From assembly GCA_029255685.2 (NCBI GenBank), contig CM055312.2:79800369-79864368 (forward strand): a DNA stretch of 64,000 nucleotides, in the 5' to 3' direction. The position numbers and the translations under genes are program-made. Of the stretch, positions 45,511-56,988 are shown in pieces. The notes beneath the pieces were generated by a model, which worked only from the letters and a program-made list of their open reading frames with translations, did no database searches and had not been told where the DNA came from. This DNA comes from Silene conica (taxonomy: Eukaryota; Streptophyta; Magnoliopsida; Caryophyllales; Caryophyllaceae). Within the stretch, counting starts at the first letter, position 1; the number at the start of each line of letters is the position of its first letter.

Positions 45511-45921
45511 ATAGTTAATTTTTTCGGGGCTTAACCTTTTAGCACAAAAATATACTAAGCATAGTCTTATGATTAAATTAAGACAAATTCTCATTTGAAA
45601 CGGAGTTATTTTATCTTTAAAAAAACTATCGTTAAATACAAATTCTTATTTGTGACGGACATATCCGTTGCAAGTTTACGACGGGTCAAGTAATATCTAT
45701 ATAGAGATAAGATAAAAGTAAAATATCTTGATAATAGCAAATTGTTTTGTCTTTTCGATCGGTATTTAACCTATCGTAAATTTACGACGAATATATCTTG
45801 GTGATCGTTAAATTAATTTTCGACTTTGATAAAAGAACATATTTTGCCACCGCACAAGGAATAAAGGCTTCACACTTCCCTTGTTCTTGGACGTCACTTA
45901 ACCTCGAAAAACCCCACGAAA
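45511..45921 (+). other. Upstream region of the GalT-like gene
   Basis: AT-rich, without a gene. It contains gacggacatatccgttg and gacgggtcaag fragments of a common plant repeat (45655-45690). The promoter of the gene at 45922 is expected here. Confidence 0.4.
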
Positions 45922-47639
45922 ATGGCGGCATCAAATTCATCACCATCTCCACGAAACCCAGAACTCCGAAACGACAAAATCAACAATAAATGGATCATCT
46001 TCTCACCGGCTAGATCCAAACGACCCTCGGACTTCAAATCCAAATCACCCGTATCCGACCCGACCCAACCCCAAACCCATGTCTGCCCTTTCTGTATCGG
46101 ACACGAGCACGAGTGTGCCCCGGAAATATTCCGCGTTTGCGACGACTCCGACCCGAATAAATGGCGAATCCGGGTGATTCAAAACTTATATCCTGCTCTT
46201 AGCAGAGATATCAATCCCCACGACCCACTCGATTCGCTTGAGTGTGGGGTGGTAACCGGGTTCGGGTTCCATGATGTGGTAATTGAGTCACCAACCCACC
46301 CGATTCACTTGTCGGATCTTCCGGGGACTGGGATTGGGGAGGTTATTATGGCTTATAAGAAGAGGGTTCTTCAGATTGCTGCTTTTGATTCTATTAAATA
46401 TGTCCAGGTTTGCATTTCTCTTTCTTTTATGAGTATAACTTCAGAAACATTTTAGTTTAGCGGTTAAGACGGAGAATTTGGGCTTTGAGTTACAGGTTTG
46501 AATCCCTACCCTGGTGGATTGTGGTTCATCTGACGCCAGTAAAACTTGCTGTTGATGCATGATTAATTAGGGGTAGAGCTGGTATGACTTTTTATTAATG
46601 AAATGATGGATTCGATCAGATGATTTGTTCCGAGGAATTGTGTATGTTTAGGAATGATCTTTCTCACACAATCAAGATCAGTATTGTGTTTGATCATTTT
46701 GATGTCATGAATTTTGTCATTCCATCCCGTCCAAGCGTAAACCGCGTGATTTTGAAGTGCTATGTTCTGTAATGCGTAGGTCTTCAAAAACCATGGAGCT
46801 TCAGCTGGAGCATCAATGAGCCATTCACATAGTCAGATTATTGCTCTTCCTATAGTTCCACCTACGGTATCTTCTCGCCTTGAAGCTACTAAGGACTACT
46901 TTGAGAAGACCGGAAGATGTATTTTGTGCGAGGCTCCAAAACAGGAGCTTCTCATCCATGAATCGAAGCATTTTCTATCAGTAGTTCCATATGCAGCGAG
47001 CTATGCCTTTGAGATGTGGATCATCCCCCGTCACCATTCTATACATTTTCATGATATAGACAAAGACAAGGTGAATCCCAATGCTTATTGCTTAGCCCTC
47101 TTGTTGATACAATGATTGTTATTGCTATCTGCTCAAATCAGCAGTGGAGTAAAGCACCACGCATCATAATTCATGTAAAATCTTGGCTATCGGATCTGCT
47201 GAGTTCGCATCAAATCACAGACCAGTTTTCACGTATTCATGTCATGTTGTTTGCTTAAATACTGTTTATTACATATCGGACTATTACGTATTGGGTTATT
47301 ACTTATTACAATTAATAAAGTTTGGTGTATTGGGTGCAGGCTGATGACCTTGGTAGCATACTCAAACTTATGCTGAAGAAGATGGCTTCGCAATTAAACT
47401 ATCCACCCTACAACTTTATGATTCATACATCTCCCCTTCAACTTGATAGTTCATATTTGAGCTCGAGTCATTGGTTCTTGCAAATAGTGCCTCAGCTAAG
47501 TGTACTAGCTGGATTTGAAATCGCCACTGAATGTCACATTAATCCTGTTTTCCCGGAAGATGCTGCTATGATTTTGAGGGAAGTTCATGTTGAAGACACT
47601 GAGAACCTATTAAGGGAAATCCATGTTGAAGACGGTTAA
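45922..47639 (+). CDS. Galactose-1-phosphate uridylyltransferase-like / ADP-glucose phosphorylase, 3 exons
   Basis: Exons: 45922-46407, 46780-47070 and 47340-47639; GT-AG introns in phase 0; 358 residues. The HIT-superfamily nucleotidyl transferase signature HSHSQ lies at 177-181, with His179 expected as the nucleophile by analogy with HPHGQ of GalT. Zinc-ligand pairs CPFC (55-58) and CILC are present, with RVIQNLYPALSR and GFGFHDVVIESPTH as further family blocks, and HWFLQIVPQLSVLAGFEIAT near the end. The plant members with this spacing act as ADP-glucose phosphorylases rather than classical GalT, so the substrate is inferred. The C-terminus carries a short in-frame duplication (LREVHVED then LREIHVED). 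A tRNA-like SINE head lies in intron 1. Confidence 0.93.
46453..46515 (+). repeat. tRNA-like SINE head in intron 1
   Basis: tttagcggttaagacggaga resembles a polymerase III A-box region, and caggtttgaatccctacc, 30 bp on, matches a B box (GGTTYGAATCC). No cloverleaf with full acceptor stem can be drawn, so it is a SINE head or tRNA relic rather than a tRNA gene. Its 3' limit and duplication are not clear. Confidence 0.45.
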
Positions 47640-49090
47640 AGTTTGATGTGATTGAGATGTAAACTTAATGGTAGAATAACAAATATAGTTGTACATTTTT
47701 TCAGGTGACAGGGACCATCTTTGCCGGAAACTTTGAAACATCATTTTTGCCTTTTTGGTGCCGATTACCATGTTAATAAACCTGGTCTATTGCGAATGGA
47801 AATAGTATTGCCATGATTTGCAATTTTTGAAGTTTATTTTTCGTTGAAGCCGTCATGTTTGTCGAGTCACCAAAACCTGAGAGATACGGTCTTTTAATAA
47901 ATTATTGAGAGACCATTCTTTTGTATCCTTTATTTGTATTTCGTGACCCTTTTGTCATTGATCATAACGTAGTAATTACGTACTTATTTACCTAATAAAT
48001 GTATTTATTTTATCTCAAATCATAATTTGTACTCATTTTATTACTTTTAGTACCACTTTTCCTTAAATTTGTACAATAGTCTCTCAATAAGCTTATTAAG
48101 AGGCGGTATCTAAAAAAACCTACTGTTGTCGAGTACATTGACTTGAAAGACTGTTTCCAAATCATAAGCGTTACAGTTCAATAACTGGAGGTAAGTTTAA
48201 TACACTACTTTATAATGGTGAGAAAATGTAGCCACAAGTCCACAACTCTTCAAGCCAAATCGTTGTCAGAAAAGGATAAGGTTATATTATTATGTTACAA
48301 GTATATATTTTCAACTCTAATCTTTATTATATTACTAAAGGATAACGTAATATTCGGAGTAAATATTATTTGCCATTTTATTCGGAGGTTTACATTATTG
48401 TATGAAAACGTATACAATTATCCATTAAAGTATGCTATGACTAAGACTCGAGCTCGAGGCAACATTACATCATTTACTCTTTTGAGCAATTGTATTATTG
48501 ATGTATGCCTTATCACAGGTCTCCTAACTTCACTGAATTAGTCACATTTAACTACTTTTTGATAAGAAGAAGAGTTCAATTTGCAAAAATGAAGCTAAAC
48601 ACAATTTGATCAGATCACAGCTAAGGTTTTTGATAAGTAATACGAAGTATAATACACAAACTGCTTTTTGAAAAAATAAATATATATGATCCGAAATATA
48701 AGTAAAATTGGTTGTTCGACCCTAGGAAGAATTTAAACCTAGCTTTGCCCTGACTGATAACCCTAAAATCTGAATAAATTTCATCCTAATTTGAAATCCT
48801 ACCTGATGCCCCTATGCAACTAGATAAATTCTCATTGAACACGGACACTATCCATCACAAGCCAAAAACGAAAAATGTCTCTATCACAAAATGCGTTACA
48901 CTATCCATGGGATGTTCCATTTGCCCTAGTTGTCATCTCACCTGCTTTATTGTGAAAGAAACACTATCCGTATTCAACTTGTGATCCGTTACAGGCAAAA
49001 CACTTTGATACAACTATACATAATACTGGAACAAGTAATATACGTACAATGAATCCTGTAGGAAAGATAGATATACATAATGGGTACTAA
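47640..49090. other. Intergenic, 3' UTR of the GalT-like gene then no gene
   Basis: The first part is the 3' flank of the GalT-like gene. Weak inverted similarity exists between gagagacca (47908 region) and tctctcaataa (48070 region), possibly an old MITE. A 108-codon plus-strand frame at 48215-48541 has no recognisable domain and no supporting context. Downstream of 48600 nothing is seen apart from the 3' flank of the VQ gene. Confidence 0.45.
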
Positions 49091-49420
49091 TTAATCAAAG
49101 GTTAGAATTTTATTCAACTCTTCTATGGAAGGAAACTCCTTTAACATTCTACCAAATGACAAATCCCTTGCTAAAAACTTCAAACTCCCACCACCATTTT
49201 TATCCAACACATGATGATTTTGATCTCTATTCTTCACTTTCATTGCCATTGAAGAAGAAGAAGTAGAAGACGAATAGTTACGCGGTGGTGACTCGGGTAT
49301 GGTAGAATCCTTACCAGTCAAATTCTGAACCACTGATTTGAAACTTGTTGCATCAGTTTCAACATATTGTGTTTTAATATGAACTACTTTCATGGGTTGA
49401 TTTTGTCCTCTTCTAGACAT
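49091..49420 (-). CDS. VQ motif-containing protein (small, VQ1/VQ10-like)
   Basis: A single-exon minus-strand gene of 109 residues, the usual form for plant VQ genes. Residues 27-36 read FKSVVQNLTG, the exact FxxxVQxLTG signature through which VQ proteins bind WRKY transcription factors. A Ser-rich stretch (about 50-58) follows, then a basic segment. The N-terminus is short and polar (MSRRGQNQPMKVVHIKTQYV). VQ proteins act in the nucleus or plastid in defence and development. The group assignment rests on size and the N-terminal KVVHIKTQYVETD pattern and is tentative. A TATA box stands 108 bp upstream of the start. Confidence 0.9.
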   Translation of the reverse strand: MSRRGQNQPMKVVHIKTQYVETDATSFKSVVQNLTGKDSTIPESPPRNYSSSTSSSSMAMKVKNRDQNHHVLDKNGGGSLKFLARDLSFGRMLKEFPSIEELNKILTFD

Positions 49421-49527
49421 CTTGATAATATCTTTTTAATTTTAGTATTAGTATGTAAATGGTTTTAGTTGTATTTTTTGTTTGATGATTATTCAGATTG
49501 TTTATGTTAATGGGAAATTAGGGTTTA

Positions 49528-49535
49528 TATTTATA
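49528..49535 (-). promoter_or_regulatory. Probable TATA box of the VQ gene
   Basis: On the minus strand the sequence CTATAAATATAAACC lies 108 bp upstream of the ATG at 49420. This would place transcription start near 49500 and give an 80-nt leader, normal for a small plant gene. Confidence 0.6.
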
Positions 49536-49559
49536 GAAGAGGAAGAAAGGTTAAAATGA

Positions 49560-52500
49560 TGGGATTTAATAAAATGGAGGGAGTTAGTCAAGCAGTCTAT
49601 AAGGACTAAGTATGATTGGAGGAAGTGAGGAAGGTTGGGTTTATAGACGCATGACATAATTGGTCTATATGTTTTGTAAAGTCATCCATTTAGATTCAAG
49701 AGTTTGGCTCCTCGTGGATGTTGATGTTGATGTTCAGGGTTACTATCTGAGTCACTTCTCTAAAACATCTAGACGTGGAAGACCAAAAAGTTGTTAATTC
49801 TCATTTTTAAGATTTACTTAGAAACGGAACGGGTAGGAATTGAAATGTTATTATTGACTTGATTATATTAGTTTTTATTAAATTCAACCACGGGTCTGGG
49901 TCACACCCGAACGGAGGAGAAATAATTCACATTATAAATCCAGGAGGGTTCCACTCTAAAACCAATTGGCAATAGAGGGAGTAACCCCTTGTCTTATATA
50001 GTGATAATTCTTCTCCTCTTCTATCAATGTAGGACAATCCTCACATGTGGGATTATCGGTTTCTTCACAGTTTTGCATTCAAAGTTGTTTGTCTTTTGTA
50101 TGATCTCTTCTTTTAAATTGAAAATTTCCTAATTCAATTGAACTTAATGGACTTAAATTGAATTGAACTGAAAGATTAATAAAAAAAACTACAATAAATC
50201 AATAATAACAACAACAATAATAATAATACCAATAGTGATAATGTTAAATAATAATAATAATAATAATATAATTAAAATTATATTAATAATTATAAATGAC
50301 AAAATAGATATGAGAAGTATAATATAATAATAACATAAATAATATAGACATATAGTAGTAATATCATAATATATTAATATAATAATATTAAATATATTTA
50401 TAAGAATTGAAATTAAGTCCAAAAAATAGGACATTAATCTAGATAAAATTCTTGTACATTTTTAGGGCATTGCATCCATCACATCTAAATTTTTATAATA
50501 TTTCACTTGATAAATTATTTTTAGGTATAAAAAAGACACAGAAAACAATAAAATTTTCTGTTATAGATTGTTTTGATAAATAATGTTTTCTTACCAAGTC
50601 TCACAAGGAACAACTCTTTCTGTTTTTGAATAGCTTAACTGTTTTTAGTAAGGTCTTTTTTATCCTTTATTTTATTACAAACAATAGAAACCAAGGTTGG
50701 CTGCCAACAAAAAAATAGAATCTATGGTTGAAAATATCACCTTGGACTCTCTCCACCCCTCCCCAAAGCGTATCTAATGCCATAAATTGTATCCTACTCG
50801 CTTTATTTAGTGTAAAAAGAGAACATAATGTAGTTAGTTAGGGTTGAACCTGAGACTTCTTGTCTAGAAACCTGATTTTATCCACTAAGATACTATCTTT
50901 GAATGAATATTTAGTGTACTAAATTTATTTATTCTTACTATTATTTTCATTTCCGACCCAAAAAATTGGGGGCCCTGTGCGACCGCACGGCCCGCATGGG
51001 GCCAAAGACGCCCCTGAGTGTATCTATTTACTTTTTATATTTTTTATAAAAATATTTTAATCAACGATAAACAAATAATTAAAACGGATGAATATTTATA
51101 TTAAGGTATGCAAAACTTAATTGAGTCTCGATGTCAACCATAAACTAAATGCTTAAACTTTTGATTTAGATGGTTATCTCATATACCATGATATATGGAA
51201 TTCAATTCTTGAAAGATTTCCAAATTTCACATATAGAATTGTAGCCTATAATATGTGAAAATCCACTTTTTAAGGACAAATGACATTGTGTAATATTAAT
51301 ATATAAGATAATGAAAAATGATTCAGATGGTTTATGCATTTGATTTTTTTATTACTGAGATGTGTGTATCCTTAAGATTTGAAACATTTTGACTTGGTGG
51401 CCTAGGTTAAAAGTTAGGACATCAAAATGGAAGTATTCAATTCCAAGCTGAGACACACATCTTGCATAATAATATGCATGTACGTAACTTTATTTCATTT
51501 AACCTTAAACACTTAAAGCTAATCTATGTAATTATGTAAACTCAACATACATTTTGCATGGTGTTGCGAGAGCCAAGTATCCATATTGACCAAAGAAGAG
51601 AAGTGGGCCTCAAAGAACACCACATAGTATTAGTCACATACACACACATGAAAGCAAGACTAAGGAAAGAGATAGGAAAATGATAAAAGTTAAAATGCAT
51701 AAACGATGTTGCGTTACATACATGCCCCTCATTCTTGACCAACTTATCTTCATCACTTGATCTCCATCGAAAAGTGCTTTCTAGGTTTTGTATCACCATT
51801 CATTCAATCAATCAATCATTCATGTCTTTCTTTCGTCTTATATAAGTACACAAATTCTTATTTTAGACCGTCAAATTCGTCTGAAATAATAAGACGGGTA
51901 CCGTTTTATCTCACAAACAATTCATTTAGGGAGTAAGTGGAAAAGCACATAGGGGTGGCCCATTAACCATGTACTTTCACACTCGTAAGAGGTCTTATTG
52001 TTTCAGATCGAACTTACGGTCTGAAGCCAGACGAACGGACCGTAAGTTTATGCTTTTGTGACGACTGCCAATTTTACTATCATGACGACTACAATTTAAC
52101 TACTATTTCGATCCTTCCACCTATCCTATGGCTTTTTCCTATAATCTCACACCTTACTTTATCAAATCCTATGTACGTGCTCGCTCATTTTTAAGAATCA
52201 TATATTCTTATTTCAAACCGTCATTACCGTCTTAAGTGTAAAACAGGTCCAATACATACAAAATTATCCAACTTGTCACCTAAAAAATGGCAATTATTTT
52301 GTTTTTATTACCCCACCTATTAGCCTTTGACATGTCTTAAACTTAAGACGGATAATACCGGTCTTAAAAAAAACTTGCTATTTAAGAATAGCATATGAAA
52401 CTAATTTGCCAAAGTTTTACAGACTAAAACACGACATAAACTTTTAATTATATCCTAAATATATCAGATTTGAAACTAATTAGAAAAAAGGAGAAATTTA

Positions 52501-52865
52501 AGGACTTATACAATTTTTCTTAAACATCGAAGACTGAGGAAATGAATTTTAAAAAAATGCAAATTTAATTATTTTTTTAGAAAAAGTCATGGATTAACTC
52601 ATAATAAATCAATCACTAGACCTACATAATTGAAGAGGTATGATAAACGCCCAAATAAAGAAGATTCAAAATAATAATTTAGCACCCTGAGGTGTGCATA
52701 ATTTGAATTTAGTGCATTGAGGTTTGGACTACTTCTTACTTTGATACCTATACATAACATTCTTAAAACTAGATTAGGAAAGAAAAATAATAAAAGTCGA
52801 ACAAACTGAGTAAAGAACATCACAAACCATAATATGACGAGTCACACATGGTTCGAATATACTTA
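49560..52865. other. Repeat-rich intergenic region without a gene
   Basis: Holds fragments only. A motif at 49938-50060 (ctaaaaccaattggcaatag, then ctatcaatgtaggacaatcc) resembles LTR promoter regions. An AT-rich block at 50165-50440 (AATAAT-type) is bounded by gaattgaactgaa/gaattgaaattaagtcc and may be a very decayed relative of the Harbinger elements. A ggggccctgtgcgaccgcac terminus-like sequence lies at 50970-51015. No frame longer than 90 codons shows a domain. Confidence 0.45.
52205..52375. repeat. Possible MITE with TTAAGACGG ends
   Basis: cttatttcaaaccgtcatta plus ccgtcttaag at the left and cttaagacggataataccgg plus tcttaa at the right are imperfect inverted repeats about 110 bp apart. 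Similar 'taagacgg' fragments occur at 24190, 45660 and 51880. No target duplication was resolved. Confidence 0.4.
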
Positions 52866-53149
52866 CGACTTGTTTGGTTGGATGGTTTGGAATGAAATGA
52901 AATGGATTTTAGATATTCTACTGTTTAGTCGTTGACACATTTTGAAATGGAGTTAGAAGGATTCTCATTCCACCCCCACCCCTTGGAATCCCATACCCAC
53001 CTCCTATTCATGGATTCAAACTACATTCCTTTATGTTTATTTTGCTAATGAACCAAACATATTTTGAAAGGTATGGAGTGAGAACCCTATACCACAATGA
53101 TTTCTCATTCCAATTCATTCCATTCTTAAAAAGTGAACCAAACGACCCC
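52866..53149. mobile_element. MITE with GTTTGGTT ends, 284 bp, TSD tta
   Basis: The left end cgacttgtttggttggatgg and the right end gtgaaccaaacgacccc are imperfect inverted repeats, with tta on both sides (52863-52865, 53150-53152). Arms contain attccatt/aatggaat-type matches. Probably PIF/Harbinger-derived. Confidence 0.65.
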
Positions 53150-53213
53150 TTATTGAGTTCGTGTGTAGCTCGAATGTAGGTCGAATGTAATGAAATCACT
53201 TTGATGTGCATGT

Positions 53214-53759
53214 GTTGGAAATGATGGCTTGTTTAAAGCAAAAAAGCTCATTTCTCTTGTGTCCCACATCGGTGGGGAAAAGGGAGTGTTATATGTTTAT
53301 AATACTCTCCTTTCCACTATGGAAAAGATTTCTCTTGTATCCCACATCGGTAGGGAAAGGGGAGTGCTATGTGTTTATAATACTCTCCTTTTCTCTTTGG
53401 ATAAGAGTTCTCTTGTATCCCACATCGGTAGGGAAAGGGGAGTGTTATAGTATTTATAATACTCCCTCTACCCACATTGGATAAGAGTTGGTCCAAGGAG
53501 GCTTTTGTAGAGTGCATTGGGCTTGTGGGCATTGATACACGCACGCGCGCGTGCCGTCCCGGCCCGGCCCGTGCCCGGGTTTGGGTTTGTGGTACATGTT
53601 GTAACCCGAGGGGTTTGTGGTAAAGGGTCAAGAGAGTAAGGTGTGTAAATTGAGAAAATCACTTTAATTTCACAACACTTTGACTGATGATGGCTATATA
53701 TAACTAACAATTCTGATTCGTGTGTTTATTCTAAGATGTTTGGATCAGACTGCGTGGTT
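53214..53759 (+). repeat. Left LTR of the outer copia element, truncated
   Basis: Nearly identical to 63169-63535, including three 78-bp units each with tctcttgtatcccacatcgg and ttataatactctcc (unit steps 53253, 53331, 53409). Similarity ends near 53577 (gtgcccgggtttggg). The remaining stretch to 53759 (…cagactgcgtggttatatg) should belong to coding or internal sequence brought next to it by deletion. Confidence 0.8.
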
Positions 53760-53764
53760 ATATG

Positions 53765-54968
53765 TGATGCCCGTCGTTGAGGGTACCAAAGATAAAATTT
53801 ATAATTCCTAACCTTAACAATAGATAGTGAAAGTCAGGGTTGAACCACAATGAGGTGGGGAATGTTTATTGGTTGATGTTAATGTTTAAAGTAACAATTT
53901 TGGGGGTTTGAATGGTTGTTTACTAGGTGTAAGGCAAAGATAAAAATAAAACAAGAAAATAAAGATGAGATTAAAACTATATTAAAAGAGATGCTAGGAT
54001 GTTTGGGTAATAAATAGCTAAGGTAATATAAATCCTAAGGTTAACATGTATTGCAGTCGCGTAAGGGGTGTAACATATCCTTTCGGTCTATGGTCCTTAA
54101 TAACTCCTTTCGGCCTATGCCATTAGTTCCTAGGTCTCACAATTATTGGGTGTCAACAATAAGGGTGATTCCTAAATTCTAGGTCACATACCTTTCAGTC
54201 TTGAGTAACCTAGCCGTCTTAAGGTATAAACCAATGCCCTTCCCGTATCTCTCAATCTTGGGTAGGTCATTACTAACATCTTACAAGTCTCCTTTCAGTC
54301 TCATTGTAGGTTATTATGGTCTACGAATTAAAACGAACAGAATACAAACGCGAGTGGGTCGACCGACCAGCTAGCCCAGTCGGCCGACCATAGCCTCGGT
54401 CGACCGACCCATTATATAGGTCGGCCGACCACGGCCCTGCTACAGGTGGTCTCGGAACCTATACTACCTACGCATATTCATCCCCTACATCCTAACATAT
54501 GAATTTAGCTACTCATAATTACTGGAATAATAATGAAAACGGGATTTAATATGGAAAACATAATGAATGATAATATAAACATGCAATCTATAATAAAGCT
54601 TGGGATTCTATCTTAACCGAATGCAACAATAATAAGAACAATAACGAAACTAAATTAAGAGATCTAGTCGGCCGACCCAAGTATTAGGTCGATCGACCCG
54701 TTTCCGCGTTAGATTGCTTCGATTCGTCTCGGTTTGAATTTTGATACTTGTTTAGTGATTCCAGTTGACTTTCTTCGTTCCTCAGTTATGCAAAAATCTC
54801 AAGGGCATAAGTTTGGTGTAAAATTGTCCTTTTTCCGCACAAATCTGCAAAAGTGCATAAAAATACGAAAGTGCACAATTGTTGGGAAATAAGGGCTAAA
54901 ACATAGTAAATGAGCGACCAAATGCGTGTAAAAATAGATGTAAAACATCATAAAATAGACACGCATCA
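53765..54968 (-). repeat. 3' LTR of the gag-only element (330 bp shorter)
   Basis: Matches the right LTR closely, but the stretch corresponding to about 59457-59790 is missing, with the junction at 54660 (taagaga|gatctagtcgg). Contains GC-rich GGTCGACCGACC and GGTCGGCCGACC motifs (54355-54432, 54668-54700). Confidence 0.92.
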
Positions 54969-56988
54969 AATTCCCCAAACCAAACCTTGCTTGCCCTCAA
55001 GCAAGAAATAGACTCGATCTTAACTAATGGAACGATTTCAATCTCAGAGCGAAATTTACATGTAAGTCTAAACCAATGCCAAGTACAAAATGAGAAAGTA
55101 TTTAAATCATGCAAACGAGTTATAGGGTCGTCAAACTTGCAAACATAAAAACTATAGAGACTTTATACCATGGACTCTCGCGGTACGCTCGAGACACTCA
55201 TGAAGCAAAGGGTGAGTATATGTAAAAGATAGAAAGAAGTATATTTGTCATGACACTCACCTAACTGCGACCCATGAAAACATGCCTGCAATCTAACATG
55301 AACAAAAATTCTACAACTATGTAAGACAAACCCATTAATTGACTTGGATACATGCAATTGAGGTGATGAAAGATATGTGAGGTAAAAGGTAAAAGTGGTT
55401 AAGATGTTTTTTGGATTTGTGGGGTTAGTAGCCAAGCTAGTAAAACCGGTTCCCAACAACATATTTCACAACTTTTGATATTAAGAAAGTGCTCTTTTGT
55501 AGCACAACTCTCACATTAAATATAAGAAAGGACTCCCCAATATTTTTGAATGAAGTACGAGAGTGATAACACGTAAAGAAAGGGATTTCAGAATGAAATT
55601 TTGAATTCTAACATTGTCAGGTGGTCGGCCGACCTATGAAGGGGGTTGGTCGACTGACTTTCTGCTGTATATTTTGATTTTTCCGTTTTCGTTTTTCTTT
55701 TCTTTCTTTCTTTTTCTGAATTTTTCTGTTCTTTTTCTCTTTTCTTGCTTTCTTTCTTTCTTTTCTCTTTTTGCTCAAGATAGCATACAAACCAAGGTGC
55801 CTCAAAATAAACCAAAGACCACAAATACTAGCTTGGAAGGGTAGGCTAAGTATGGGATGTAGTTTTGGGGGAATAAAAAGGCAATTTTTGGCTATGTGAA
55901 GCTTATGGGTAAATATGAGAAAAGAGATCCCAAATGCACGTACCAAGACTCACAAAACGAGATAGTAAAACAAGTATATAGCAATTCAAGTTCATGTTTA
56001 TGCATATTGATGTAACATGTTCCAAGGGGAGTACTACTCACATCCTAGACAACTGGTTTAAGAATGAAACCAGGAAATAAGCTCTAAAAACTCAGAATGT
56101 ATAGTAGGTTGCCGAGGTATAAGTCAAGTCTCAAGATATACAAATTGACAAAAACTCGTAGATATGCAAAAGACTCTTATACTAAAACAAGTTGACAAGG
56201 TAAGGTAAAGGCATAAACATGCAAGATAGCAAAGATCATCCTTGAAATACTCTCGTTCCGACTCGACCTATATGCTAAAATAAACGTGCATTTTTTTTGG
56301 AATTTTTGAAATTTTTTCGTTTTTTTTTTTTTTTATATATGCAAGGAAAAGAAAAGAACGATGCAATACGGAAATGCAATAAACGTGTGACAAAATGCAA
56401 TGCATGTGACACGAAACTATTCCCCAAACCAACCCGCACAATGTCCCCATTGTTCATTAGCCTAAGTAAAGGTTTCACAAAATTAAAGAAAAGATGCAAT
56501 AAAAACCAAGGAAAAATTGGAAAGAACTCACTGGATTATGAAATGCATGAGAAAAACCTCCCCAAACCAGCGTAAGCTGGGAGGTTTTGGTGGCTAGCAG
56601 TGCCACTCAAGTACCCAAGATGGTTGCACGATTTCAAGGAAGAAACGAACAGACTGTGACAGATGGGCAGGTCGACCGACCTTCATGCAGAATGCAGGAA
56701 CTCCAGGAATGCAGAGACTAGGTCGGCCGACCCATATCTCTAGTCGGTCGACCCCTCTGCTGCACAGCACCCTTCTTTTCTTCGGAAATAACTTGTATTA
56801 ACCAAGTCATTCTTCTTTAAACCTGAAAAATCATCATATATGCGCCCAACAAATGCGCAAGATCCCAGAACCAAGTCTAAAAAGTCTCAAAACATAGCAA
56901 CAAAAACAAAGAGAGTCTAAGTCTAAAAACAAGAACAAAAAATAGTCCAACAAAAAATTGAAATAAAACGCTTGACTAGCACTACGAC
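54969..56988 (-). other. Non-coding interior of the gag-only element
   Basis: About 2 kb with no domain. Next to the 3' LTR the minus strand reads ggtttggggaatt, the probable polypurine tract, and similar ggtttgggga runs occur at 56425 and 56565. More GGTCGGCCGACC-type motifs lie at 55622-55660 and 56670-56750, and a pyrimidine-rich tract (tttctttctttc) at 55675-55775. Confidence 0.7.

Noticed and set aside
46453..46515. Possible functional tRNA gene
   Set aside because: A- and B-box-like parts are present but no acceptor stem or anticodon arm pairs properly; treated as a SINE head.
48215..48541. 108-codon plus-strand frame between the GalT-like and VQ genes
   Set aside because: No recognisable motif, AT-rich biased composition, no promoter or splice context.
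54896..55462. Frames of 72 and 99 codons in the gag-only element
   Set aside because: No similarity to pol, protease or integrase motifs; stop-rich surroundings.
55588..55946. Lys/Glu-rich frames on the minus strand
   Set aside because: Caused by a pyrimidine-rich tract in the untranslated interior of the gag-only element.
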